Assembly: GCA_963565915.1 (NCBI GenBank)
Contig: OY751490.1
Coordinates: 3,100,001 to 3,164,000 of the forward strand
Direction: 5' to 3'
DNA from: Entoloma clypeatum
Lineage: Eukaryota; Basidiomycota; Agaricomycetes; Agaricales; Entolomataceae
Length of the DNA stretch: 64,000 nt
The stretch's first letter is position 1, and every line of letters starts with the position of its first letter. Below, in pieces: positions 31,377-42,550 of the stretch. Position numbers and translations under genes: made by a program. Under the pieces are notes generated by a model, which ran no database searches, was not told the origin of the DNA, and saw only the letters and a program-made list of their open reading frames with translations.

Positions 31377-34300
31377 TTGCCTGGTGCAGTTACAGACAAT
31401 ATAACTTATGTTATCCCTGCAAAGCGAGCCGTTGCGTCAACTAAGATTGTCAAGGGAGATAAACCTCCGAAACGACGAGAGATCAAGCTGCAAGCTCAGA
31501 TCAAAACACGACGAGGACCAAAGGCCATTCGACCCGAGGTCGATAGCGGATGTGAACGCACATGTATCCATCCCAGAATAGTACGTGAACAGAACCTTCC
31601 CACACGTGGAATAAAGCCCATATCAATCCTAAATGCGGATGGATCGCCGAACCGACAACAGAAAGCAGAAAAACTTGCCGAAGTCAAGCTGGACTTAGGA
31701 ACACACCAGGAAACCATGGAAGCAATGGTATTGGACATTGGGAGAACGGATATGCTTTTGGGACATGACTGGTTGGTGCACCACAACCCTACAATCAATT
31801 GGACGACCGGCGCCGTAACATTCAACCGGTGCCCATCAACGTGTCAAACCAAACACTCGGATTTCAGGGTTAACCTTAATGGTCACAAACATCGGGTTCG
31901 CATGGTGGAAGTACGAGACAAGGACGCACCCAGGAAATCGGATCAGAAATGGAAGCCCGGAGACCCCATATTGGAAGCAATTACTCCCACACCACCTCCC
32001 ACAACCAAACGACCCTCATACGTTGAACGTTTTGCCCATCTTTTTGAAAAAGAAAACTTTGACAAGATCCCAAAGGAAAGGGAATGGGACCACGGCATTG
32101 AACTTACATCGGACGCACCAAAGGAGCTAGGGGGAAACACATACCCTATGACCCAAAAGGAGCAAGAAGAACTGGATGAATTCATCGATGAAGGCCTGGC
32201 AACCGGAAAGATCCGACCGTCCAAATCCCCTTATGCATCACCCTGCTTCTTCATTAACAAGAAAGACGGTTCCAAACGATTGGTACAGGACTATCGCACG
32301 GTTAACAAATTCACGGTTAAGGACAAATTCCCACTCCCACGCATCAACGACCTCTTGGATGTATTGAAGGACGCAGTCTACTTCAACAAAATGGACATCA
32401 TGTGGGGATACAATAATGTGCGGATCAAAAAGGGTGACGAATGGAAAGCCGCCTTCTTGACCAGCCGAGGATTGTTTGAACCATTGGTCATGTTTTTCGG
32501 TCTCTGCAATTCCCCGGGAACGTTCTCTCGGATGATGGCCAGCCTATTCAGGGATCAGATCCGTCGGCGCATCTGTGTGATTTACATGGATGACATAGTG
32601 GTTATTGGTAAAACCAAGGAAGAACTCGCCCGGAATACCGAAGAGATCTTGCAGATCCTGTCGGACAATGACTTGTTCCTAAAGGAGAAGAAGTGTCTTT
32701 GGGAAGTAACGAAATGCCCCATATTGGGATATGTCGTTAGAGAAGGACGTGTTGAGATGGAAACTGAAAAGGTGGACACAATCCGGAACTGGCGATTTAT
32801 CGATGCTTCATTGAAGGATACTCAAACATCGCAAAGCCACTCACGACACTTACGGGAAATACAGCATTCACATGGGGACCAGCGGCGCAAGAAGCATTTG
32901 AAGGTCTCATACGGGCAATCACGACAGCACCAGTCTTGGCATTGCCCAAACCGGACGGACAGTTCAGGGTTGAAACCGATGCATCGGGTTATGCGATTGG
33001 AGCGGTACTCTCACAGAAACAAGACGACAAGTGGCATCCTATCGCGTTCTTGTCGCGGACCATGTCCGCGGCCAAACAGAATTACGAGATCTATGACAAG
33101 GAACTCTTGGCAGTCATGGAAGCACTGAAGGACTGGCGACATTATCTACTTGAAGCCAAGGAACGTTTCGAGATCTTAACCGATCACAAAAACCTGGAGT
33201 ATTTCCGGCGTCCTCAGGACCTAAACCAACGACAGAGGCGATGGAAGATGAAGTTACAAGACTATGACTTCGAATTGCGACATGTACCTGGGAAGACAAA
33301 CGCGAAAGCAGACATCCTATCACGTTTACCCTGGTATGAGACGGAACTCGAGCCGCAGGACAGCGACCAAATGCTCAAGGAAGGGCTATTTTTGAAACGA
33401 TTGGAATCAGAAGATGTGATACAAATGGAGATGTTCACGGAGGAACAAGTCTTTGAAGGGGGTGAAACATCTGATTCCATCAAAATCGGAAACATCACAA
33501 CCATCGAAAACCCATGGATTGTACGCATCAAGGCCTCAAATCGCATGGAGACAGAAGTAGCCCAGGGTCTGAAGAAGAATCCTCACTGGTACCAGCAGGA
33601 AAATGGCATCACCTACGCAGGGGAACGAGTCTATGTTCCACCAGACCCACAATTGCGCCAAGAACTAATGTTTGAAGCGCACGACGCACCAGTGGCAGGA
33701 CATCCAGGACAGTATCGAACACATGAACTCCTCACTCGCACCTACTGGTGGCCCACCATCCTACATGACGTAAAGAAGTATGTGAAAGGTTGTGACACCT
33801 GTCAACGCAACAAGATCAGCCGCCAAAGGAGACACGCCCCTCTGCACCCTAATGCCGCGCCAAGTCAACCATGGGAAGACATAGGGATTGACGTCGTGGG
33901 ACCGATACCAGAATCTGATGGGAAGAACGCAATTCTGGTCATCACGGACAGACATTCAAAGATGCTTCATCTCATCCCGACAACCGTGGAACTATCGGCT
34001 GAAGGATTAGCCAAGATCTATCGGGACCAGATATGGAAACTTCATGGAATTCCCAAAAAGATCATCAGCGATAGGGGACCGCAGTTCGCCGCGAAGTTTA
34101 TGGAGATACTTTGCCGCATGTTAGGGATCAAAAGAAATCTGTCCACTGCATACCATCCACAGACTGATGGACAGGCCGAACGATCGCATCAGGAAACTGA
34201 GGTGTTCTTACAAAACTTTGTCAACCATCTACAAGATGATTGGGCGGAATGGATCGCAATCGCAGAATTCCAGTACAATGACAAAGAACATCAAGCGACA

Positions 34301-34936
34301 AAGTACACACCATTCTATCTCAACTACGGTCTGCATCCTTGGAAGGGAGAACTTGTGTTGGAAGACACCAATCCGGCAGCAAACGACTTCTTGAAAAAAC
34401 TCAAACAGGCATGAGAAGAAGCCAACGCAGCACTGAAACAGGCATAGGATCAGATGAAGAAGCCAGTTGACACACGACGAAGCCCGTCTCGGAATTACCG
34501 CATCGGAGACAAGGTGTGGCTGGAAGGGACTAACATCAGGACTGATCGTCCCTCAAAGAAACTTGACACCCTCCGACACGGACCGTTCAAAGTCCTAGAG
34601 AAGAAAGGAGCTAGCGCATACCGTCTTGATCTTCCCAAAACCTGGAAAATGATCCACCCTGTGTTCAACGAAACCCTGTTATCGCCATATGAAACCCCGA
34701 AGTATGCCATTCAGAAAAAGAAGCCAGCCCCTGATCCGATCATCGTCGAAGGACGAGAAGAATACCATGTCTCCACGATCCTGGACTCTCGGAAATTCCG
34801 CGGAAAGATCCAGTACCTTGTCCAATGGGAAGGGTATGGCCCAGAAGAGAACACGTGGGAACCTCGGACTAATGTTCAGAACGCTCAAGACTTGATCCGA
34901 GACTTTCATCGGCAAAATCCATCGTGTCCACAATAA
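31377..34936 (+). pseudogene. pol: Element C pol, inactivated
   Basis: Same domain order as pol of B: protease (VDSGCE), RT with YMDD near 32586, RNase H, integrase and chromodomain. Three lesions. A 49-base deletion at 32795/32796 removes the start of the RT thumb (the bases at 13405-13453 in B) and shifts the frame. TGA at 34412-34414 replaces an Arg codon (CGA) and TAG at 34445-34447 replaces a Gln codon (CAG), both C-to-T changes, at the end of the integrase. The parts before and after are intact frames. Not functional without complementation. Confidence 0.92.
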
Positions 34937-35054
34937 AAGAACAAACCTTGAGAGCCATTTTCCACATCGACTTCCGTCACATTGAGTTCCCCGCTCCAAC
35001 TCTTCTCGCCCAACACGCCGTTCTTCTTATACCTTTCAAACATCATCTCTGCCA

Positions 35055-35422
35055 TGTCCAACATCACCGCCGCCTCCACCGATGCTTCCGATATCAACCC
35101 CACCATCACCACCCTCATCGGCGAAGCGCTCTCCATGCGCGACCAGATCCATGCGCTCGAAACCTCCGTCGCCGACATCCTTCACCGGCAGATGCATATC
35201 CGCCTTCATACCCTTTCCGATTTACCAACCGCCCCCACCGCTGAGGAGAAACTCATCCTCAAAAACTATACCAACACCCTTGCTGTCGAGAACCGACGCC
35301 TTCGCCTTGCCGTTCGAGGTTTAGAGTTTGCCACGGCGGTAAATGATGAACTGATAAAGGATTGGGGTAACCGAGTTGACCCTGCCTGGGCCGATCCAAA
35401 TGGCAACGATGGATGGGAGTAG
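35055..35422 (+). CDS. Element C third ORF downstream of pol, unknown function
   Basis: 122 residues, intact although pol of this copy is dead. Differs from the B version at A10D, T11A, L14I, T60A, T71N, V101I, A108V and T111A (positions approximate), with about 25 further silent codon differences. No recognised domain; helical, with LAVENRRLRLAVRGLE suggestive of a coiled coil, and a Trp-containing tail. This region and the LTR are far more diverged from B than gag and pol are, so C and B have different 3' ends by descent. Confidence 0.72.
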
Positions 35423-35459
35423 GTAGTCTGTGAGGACACAGACCTTGAGGAGGGGAACA

Positions 35460-35807
35460 TGTTACGGACTAACGACTACGGATGTATACGCTTACTTTTT
35501 CATTCTTACTCATCGGGCCCCGCTTACCTATATTCTATGACACTCTACTTCCATTAGTATACTTCGCTCCCGCGCTGACTCGCTTCCCGCAGTCGTCTTA
35601 CTCAGACGCACTGCCTTCCGCAGTTATCTTACTCAGATACACTGCCTTGCGCAGCACTGACTCATATGCTATCGCCTATAGTCAGTACCTATATAAACCC
35701 TTTGTATTGTAGCTAGATTCCTTAGATTTAGCAATCACATTGCTCTTCGCCTTTCCATCTTCCTGCATACTCTGCCCGAACCTTGGAACGGTTTGTTACG
35801 CATAACA
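35460..35807 (+). repeat. 3' LTR of element C
   Basis: 348 bases; differs from the 5' LTR by GACGTA to GATGTA and GACGCAC against GACACAC. Preceded by the purine tract GAGGAGGGGAACA. Confidence 0.93.
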
Positions 35808-35812
35808 AGGTC

Positions 35813-35925
35813 GGAGTGTCGGAGGGAAAGTCGGAGGTAAAGGAGGTGAAGAAAATGGTGAAGATGAATAAGGGGAAGAAAAAGGCGTCGGAGATGCCAT
35901 CGGAGAGTGGGTTGGAGGACATCGT
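35813..35925 (+). pseudogene. Zn2Cys6 coiled-coil gene fragment, right part
   Basis: Continues the frame broken by element C: GVSEGKSEVKEVKKMVKMNK, GKKKASEMPSESGLED, matching element D's gene at 48600-48510. Homology ends near ACATCGTCT at about 35925, where the fold-back repeat begins. Confidence 0.7.
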
Positions 35926-35929
35926 CTCA

Positions 35930-36840
35930 CCCTTAGGTGCATACAAAAGCCTAAGTGTCTGGTACTAGCCACAAGAATTGAAGCATTTATCCCCAATGCT
36001 AGCCACCAGTGGCTAGAGCCACAACTCGTATTATACAGTCAGTCACCCTGCCTGTGGCTCTAGCCATGGGTGTAACTGTGTTTATGTGAACAAATAATGG
36101 AATAAATCATTATTAATTCAGTAACTACTAATAATACAGGTGCACCATGCCATTACAGCACGTCCCCCACCTTGCTAGCATGCAACCTGCCATTCCTGCG
36201 TGCACCCCACTGTTCCCACGCGCATCCTGTTGTTCCTGGGTGCATTCTGCCTTTCCCGCGTGTCCTGTGCCGCTTCTCGTGTGCCTCCCGCCTCCCCCCA
36301 CGTGTCCCATGCCCCCAATCGCGTGCCCCGCCGTTCTCACGTGTTGTGCGCCATTTGTCGCGTGTTGCTCGTGTGCCCTGCCATTTCTTGCATGTCCGAC
36401 TGTTCCTCCCGCGTATCTGGTCTTTCCTGTGTGCCCTGTGCATACTGAAGCGGGACGGGACACACGGCAACGGCGGGAGGTGCACGAGAAACGGCAAGGC
36501 ACGCAACAAACGGCGCAGGACACGCGAGCAAGCGGCGGGGGTGGGGGCGCATGGATCCATGCGGGAAAGGCAGGATGCGCGCTGGCACGACGGGGGACGC
36601 TCTGTAATGGCGGGATGCACCTGTATTATTCGTAGTTACCGAATTAATAATGTTTTATTTCATTATTTGTTCATATAAACACAATTACACACATGGCTAA
36701 AGCAACAGGCAGGGTTATTGCCTGTGTGATATGAGTTGTGGCTCTAGCCACCAGTGGCTAGCGTCGGGGATAAATGATTCAATTCTTGTGGCTAGAGCCA
36801 GGATACAGAAGGCTATATTGTACCGCTAAGGCTCCTGGCC
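35930..36840. repeat. Fold-back element with long inverted repeats and a GC-rich centre
   Basis: Left arm about 35933-36170 and right arm about 36600-36836 are inverted copies: both carry TAGCCACAAGAATTGAA, GGGGATAAAT, the palindrome-like GCCACCAGTGGCTAG, an AT-rich stretch and GGTGCA(T)C...TAATGG. The centre (36170-36600) is a degenerate minisatellite with CGTGTCCC/GCCGTTCTC words that itself switches strand near 36450. No coding capacity; a MITE-like or snap-back transposon. Confidence 0.6.
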
Positions 36841-37121
36841 ATGCCCAACACTGACCACGACCCATGTTGATGCCTCACCACCACCATGGCTGCCGCTGTA
36901 CATGAAGCCATGCCCCGCCTCTCGATGCCTTGCCACCACCCTCGGCTACCAGTGCCCGACGAGTCGGAAAACGGGCCCCACGGTAAGCCCAACTCACCAC
37001 AGTCAACCCCCAATGACTGACCACCCCCGATGTTCACACTGGGGCCCACAATGCCACACCTAGGTGTCACAACGCCACGCCTGGGTGCCACGTCACCTCC
37101 TGCCTCGCCACCACCACGCCA
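36841..37121. other. nothing recognised
   Basis: GC-rich, with CACCACC and CACGCC words, no gene seen. Confidence 0.3.
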
Positions 37122-37149
37122 GAGGTCTTTACACTCCCCCACATCCTCC

Positions 37150-37375
37150 AGAGGATTCCGCTCGGATTCCGACGTTCCTGAGAGGATTCCGCCCAAAATC
37201 CGGGCAGAATCCGAGAGGAATTTGAACCGTCTTTTTGGCTGAAAACAGCCTTACAATTGCCAAATTATTCTGATGGGATTCCGAGCGGATTCCGGGCGGA
37301 TTCCGATCAGAATTGAATTCCGATTGGAACGGCAGTTCAGGAATGATCAAATTCTGGACAGGATTCCGAGCAGAC
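37150..37375. repeat. Left subterminal GGATTCC array
   Basis: At least 12 copies of GGATTCC or its complement, often as palindromic pairs separated by G/C-rich spacers (GGATTCCGCTCGGATTCC, GGATTCCGGGCGGATTCC). The right array at 39300-39492 is similar. Likely transposase binding sites, by analogy with subterminal repeats of other DNA transposons. Confidence 0.6.
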
Positions 37376-37647
37376 TCCTTTCGGCCATCAAATGGAATTT
37401 GCAACTGTTGTTACGATAAAAATGACAACACGGGCGAGAGTTGAACCTGGCGCCTACTATCATTTCACGACATTACAAATATGTTCCATACCACTCAACC
37501 ACGGCGGCTTTCTCAATACACCTCACAAAGCGACCAAGACCCCCCTACTTCGGATCGGGTCTCGGAAGTTGATCATCAATGATCGATTGCCAGCAACCCT
37601 CAACCCTCAACCTTCAACCACCACTTCCAAACAACCAGCACCCAACA

Positions 37648-38713
37648 ATGCCCCCCCGTTCAACCCGCTCCAACGCCGCCAACGCCGTCGATGATTCGGA
37701 GGCGAAGACGACCCGCAGCAGCCACATTCGCGCCCCCACCTCAACGGGACCCCCCCCTTCCAAGACATCAGGCCGCAAGCGTGCCACGTCCGCAGCAGAA
37801 GACGACGATGCGGGCCGCAAGCGTCGCAAGGCAGACGCGTCGGGTGTGACCCCTGGATGCACCAAGGGAGGAGCGAAAGGAGCGAGGTCCGTCGCCGCCT
37901 CGCCTCTATGACTGTGTGCTAACGACCCCACCCCCTCCCAGCACGACCCGCCTCAAGACAGCAGCAAAAGAAGCGAGGTGCATAGCCGCCTCGCCCTTCC
38001 CTGGATGTGTACTAACGACCCCACCCCTCCCAGCACGGGCGCAACCCGTGCCAGGACAGTAACAAAAGAAGCGAGGTGCATAGCCGCCTCACCCTTCCCC
38101 GGATGTGTACTAATGACCCCTCACCCCCTCCCCAGCACGAAGAAAAAGGCTGCCAGGAACCTGAAAATTGGAAAAAACACCACCCCTGGCCCCAATGAGC
38201 CCCAGCTCACCAGGTCAGGCATTTTTATTTTATTTTTACTCTCTCATATTCATTATACATGAATGCTGCAGGACGGAGTGCGAGCTCGAGGCCCGCAGGA
38301 TCCCCATCGCGCCCCCATCGCGCCCCCAAACCAGCACCCTCCAGCCACAGGGCCCCAAGAAGAACAAGCAAGCACGCCGCCGCCTCGCCGACCTCCCCGA
38401 GGCCAAAAGCGATGGCTCCGACTGGGAGGATGCCAGCCAGGACGATGGGGGTAGTGCCAACGGAGACGATAGCAGCAGCAACAAAGGCGGCGACGACGAG
38501 GAAGACGCCAACACCAAAGACGACGAAGATGACAATGAAGATGACAACAACAACAACAAAGAAGACGGAGACGACGACGACGACGACAGTGACAACAACA
38601 ACAACAACAGTGACAACAATGACAGTGACAACGACAACAATGACAGTGACGACAACAACAACAATGATGCCGACAACGACAATGACAATGACGGCAAGGG
38701 CGAGGGCGAGGGC

Positions 38714-38747
<34 letters not shown>

Positions 38748-39274
38748 ACAAGTGCGACCCCAATGGGAATGGCAATGATGGTGATGGGAACCACAAGAAC
38801 GACAACAATGCTGATGGAAACCACAACAACGCCAATGACGGAGGTGCCCAGACACCCCCTGCATCTAGTGTATCTGGGGAGGCTTTACCCCCATTGTCTG
38901 TTGTTGGGGAGGCTTTACCCTTGTCTGTTCTCGGGGAGGCTCTATCCCCATTGTCTGTTATTAAGGATGTGTTAGCTCTATCTTCTGTCTGTGGAGAGGC
39001 CATTGCCCCACCTGCTAGTGTAGATCCTGTCTGTACTCCTCCATGTCGTAGCATTGACATTGAAATGAAGACCCCTGGTGCTACATCCTCTGATGTTCTG
39101 ATGTCAAGTCCTCCACATCATTTGCCTCGAATGTCTTTGCAGGGTGCATCTCGTATCACTGGTGGTGTGGTTCGAGGTCAAGCAATGGGAAATACACCAA
39201 ACCATGCTGACTTCGAGTCAGTAAATGCATTGCCAATATATAGTATTTATCAAAACATATATTATATTGTTTGA
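37648..39274 (+). CDS. Asp/Asn-rich nuclear-type protein of unknown function, five exons, inside a TIR element
   Basis: Exons 37648-37886, 37942-37977, 38034-38075, 38136-38213, 38272-39274 join in frame to 465 residues. Exons 2 and 3 are micro-exons of 36 and 42 bases; each of the first three introns has a TACTAAC-like or GCTAAC branch site and a CCTCCCAG acceptor, and exon plus intron are clearly tandem duplicates. N-terminal part is basic with an NLS-like GRKRAT...GRKRRKAD. Next LADLPEAKSDGSDWEDA, a long Asp/Asn/Glu microsatellite-coded stretch (about residues 190-310), and a tail with three repeats of the type SGEALPPLSV. The start at 37648 is the first ATG of the open frame. No known domain. 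It may be cargo of the element or a host gene captured by it. Confidence 0.6.
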
Positions 39275-39299
39275 AATTCAGTTTTGAAAGTAAAAAGTG

Positions 39300-39492
39300 A
39301 TTGAAATTCTGATAGGAATCCTATCAGAATTTGGACTTGAATAAATTTTGATAGGATTCCTCTGATTCCTGTTGGAATATTGAATTCTGATAGGAATCCG
39401 TGTGGATTCCGCCCAGATTCCGATAGGAATTTTAGTATGTTTTTGACAGATTGTATTCCTATGGTATTCCTATCGGATTCCGGGCGGAATCC
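39300..39492. repeat. Right subterminal GGATTCC array
   Basis: Copies of GATAGGAATCC, GGATTCCGCCC and ATTCCTAT, some palindromic (GATAGGAATCCTATC). Mirror partner of the array at 37150-37375. Confidence 0.6.
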
Positions 39493-39529
39493 TCTAGGCC
39501 ATGTGGGGGAGTGTAAAGTACTGCAATCA

Positions 39530-41462
39530 CTCTACATACATCCCATTTTCCCACTTACTAAATAAGCACATGCCAGTTGTTTTTGACAAAAGGTGCGCGT
39601 GTGCACTCCCTCCTGCCTCAATCGCAAGTAGACAGGTTATATGTATAATCTATAAATATATTCTGGCCTTTTCACCACCTGTGCCCCTCATTGCAAGGTC
39701 AGCAATAGGTGGATGTGTTGTTTCGACGTTGGATGACGCGCACATCAAACATGCCAAATACATGTAAACAAATGTCCAAAAAACATCGCACATCTGGTTA
39801 TTATGTCTATACAGGAACAAGTAAAGTCTTCTACTATATTGATTAGGTAGGATGGCATTCTATATCATCAAATATGTACTTATTTCATCAAATTGGGCCA
39901 CGGAATGTGAGTTATAGAGGTGCGATGTTGGTAACCAAACAGTAGTAAACAATGCGCAAAATGCATCGCGCAGGCGCACGCGGCCCCTTCCTCATGGTCT
40001 AACAATAGTTTGAAGTAATAGAACTATGTATTGGGTATGTATTCACCTTCTGAAACACCTTGAATAATTTTTAGAAGTCCAGATAAGATACAGTAGAAAT
40101 AACCAAATGTGCAGATTTCAGAAAAAGTGTTATATCTTCTTAATGAATGAACCAAATTTGAAAAATGAAGGTGCTGGGAGGTCCCCTGGATGAAGAGGAT
40201 CCAAGGCTGAAATAAAAATTTTGGACAAAAATTCGACTTATTTTACTCATATTGACCTTATGAAGTCCTTTAATTTTATTTGAAGTGTCTCAATAGGTTC
40301 CCATACAATGGTTCAATAGCATATATATATTACATGTAGTTTCAAGTGGTTGTGGAAAGGAGGAAGCAAGAAAATACTGGTTTTTGTGTTTGAGGGAACC
40401 CATGATGCACTGTTTATCACAATTTACAGTGTGTTTCAATGCATCATTTTGGAGTACAGACTCTCTACCTACATAGCTCATGTATCTAACTGGTTATATG
40501 CTTACTATTAGCTTTTAAGTATCTCTACATAAGTTACAAACTAATTTTAGCACTTACAATGCCACGGATTGGGACTCGACGATGTGAGTTTCAACAACAC
40601 GCGTCGCTCGGCATTGATGCCAAGCACTCTCGGCAATTGCCGAGAGTCGAACCATACATAAGTCGACAGCCAGTGAAACCTTCCCACACTTTTTTTATCC
40701 CCCACCTTCACTCCACCCAGCCACTTTGCACCCAACGACCCCTCACGTGCCCAATGGCCCTCTAACGCCCAACGGCCCCCTCGCGTGCCCACGCCGTCGA
40801 CTCACACCCAGCACACGTCCTTCACGCGCAATTCCCGCCCCTCGTGCCCAACGGCCCCCCTTCGCACCCAACGACCCCTCACATGCCCAATGGCCCTCTA
40901 ACGCCCAACGGCCCCCTCACGTCCCCAACGCCATTGACTCACGCCCAGCACACGTCCTTTGCGCGCAACTCCCGCCCAGCACACGTCCTTTGCGCGCAAC
41001 TCCCGCCCCTCATGCCCAACTGCCACCAGTCGTGCCAAACGGCCACCTCGCATTCCCAACACCGTCGAATGATGACCAGCGCCCTTGCTTTGTGCGCAAC
41101 AGCCTCTCTTCGCGCTGAACGGCACCCGCTCATGCGCAACTGCCACGGCACGTCCCCGACGGCCTCTCTTTGCGCACAATGGCATCTACTCATGCCCAAG
41201 AGCAGATGGGGCCGGACTGGTCCCACGGAGGACCAATGGAAGGAGTACGATGCGCGCACATCCTTAGTTTTATTTACCTTGTAATATATTGGTTTGAACT
41301 GGTCTAAACCAGTTCGGTCTCAATTTCTTGAGGTAAACGGAACCGATGCACCGGTCTTGCATCGGTCCAGTTCGGTTTTCTTGGTTTCATGTGAACCGAT
41401 TTTTCGGTCTCGGTCTCGGTCTCAATATTTTGAGGGTCAAAAACCGGACCGAATCGGACCTT
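39530..41462 (-). mobile_element. hAT-like repeat Y, minus-strand copy
   Basis: Inverted homologue of 26342-28260. On the minus strand it starts TAGTGTTTAAAGGTCCG at 41462, has the same GACCGAGACCG words, the GGGCGTTGG minisatellite (41180-40720), CTCGGCAATTGCCGAGAG near 40640, and the AT-rich part. It is inserted at the edge of the X copy starting at 41463, whose homologue elsewhere reads TTTCGCGCG at this point. No ORF. Confidence 0.6.
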
Positions 41463-42550
41463 TAAACACTATTCGCACGTGCCCCGCCGTTCTCGCGTGT
41501 TCTGCACCGTTCCCCCGCCGGGTCTCGTCTGCCGTAGTCCCGTGTCCCATGTCGTTTCTGCGGCGTTCTCGTCTCTCCCATGGCGTTGCTCGCGTGTCTC
41601 CTGTGTCCCGCCATTGCTCGCGTGTCCCCTGCCATGCCTGTGTGTTTTCCGCCGTTTCTCGTGTGTTTCATCAGTGGTCTGGCGCCATGTGAATGGCAGG
41701 TGCTTACTTATACAGCCTCTGTGGCCCTCGTGTGAATGAAGGGAGGAGGCATTGATGGAGGGGGAGGGACAAACGGAGGAGGCGAGAGTGGAGGGAGGTG
41801 ATTGGGGGAGGCAAGAGACGTGACATGGTGAGGCTCTATTGAGAAATATTCAGCAACAGCCGAAAGTCAAAAAATATCCTAAGTCCCACATCGTCTATCT
41901 TGCCTCCCCCCATCTCCATCCACTCCCTCCTCATCCCTCCCTCCCTCCCTTCCCCTCTGTCAATGCCTCCTCCCTTTGTTCACATGAGGGCCACAGAGGC
42001 CGTATGGGTAAGCACCCACCATTCACCTGGCGCCAGACCACTGACAAAAAACATGAGAAACGGCGGGGGACATGCGGGGATGAGAGCTGAGGGACATGAG
42101 AGGCAAGAGGCTGCATGTGGGGGCCATGTTGGGCTGGACACGAGGAGCAGGGGTGATGAGAGAGACCTCACATGGTGAGGGATGTACGGAGACACGGGGC
42201 ATTTTTGTATATTTTCAGTGTAGCACAATATCTAATACATATTTTTACATGATAACCAGCTGTGAGTATTTCTTAGGAATGAAAAAAAAACACCCCTGTG
42301 ACATGCAAGAGTGTCAACCAACCTAGAGAAATATTGAGTACTACACCAGGCTATGAGACTACAATACTATGGTGCTACCAGGTTTCTATACTACACTGCT
42401 ATGGGTACTATGATGTTACAATGCTATCATGCTTTAGTGCTACATTGCTATGCCTGCCAGTGAGTTGCTACAGACAGAGTGCTCTGGCTGCTATGGATGT
42501 GAGTGTGTTTGCTATGAATTGCTACCAGCCCTGGGACCACTTTGCTGATG
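41463..42550 (+). mobile_element. Repeat X, left copy
   Basis: Contains a degenerate minisatellite with CGTGTCCC and GCCGTTCTC words (41470-41680), a TC-rich/AG-rich inverted part (41740-41990), an AT-rich part and GCTATGG words (42330-42520), and ends ACCACTTTGCTGATG at 42550 followed by TA. The sequence 41470-42400 recurs inverted at 60930-59635. No gene: the open frame shared by both copies (42096-42326 and 59916-59686) has no domain. Confidence 0.65.

Larger units (their letters stand above)
29330..35807 (+). mobile_element. Ty3/gypsy chromovirus C, decayed sister of element B
   Basis: 348-base LTRs at 29330-29677 and 35460-35807, target duplication AGGTC (29325-29329, 35808-35812). Gag and pol are nearly identical to those of B, but pol has a 49-base deletion and two nonsense changes. 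The LTRs are a different subtype from B (20-base deletion, divergent block), and differ from each other at two CpG sites. Self-primer site TTGCTAAATCT and its LTR complement are conserved. Confidence 0.95.
37122..39515 (+). mobile_element. TIR element with GGATTCC subterminal arrays carrying a five-exon gene
   Basis: CTTTACACTCCCCCACAT at the left end (37126-37143) faces its exact complement at the right end (39499-39516). Inside each end lies a cluster of GGATTCC/GGAATCC words (37150-37375 and 39300-39492). A spliced gene fills the centre. No transposase is visible, and I cannot define a target duplication. The same left end occurs at 25251. Confidence 0.6.

Noticed and set aside
38225..39060. 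Minus-strand open frames of 199-274 codons opposite the Asp/Asn-rich exon
   Set aside because: They are poly-Val/Leu/Ser shadows of GAC/AAC microsatellites in a spliced plus-strand gene.
42096..42326. 76-codon frame identical in two places (also 59686-59916) as a conserved small gene
   Set aside because: The identity comes from the two copies of repeat X; there is no domain or synonymous bias to support coding.
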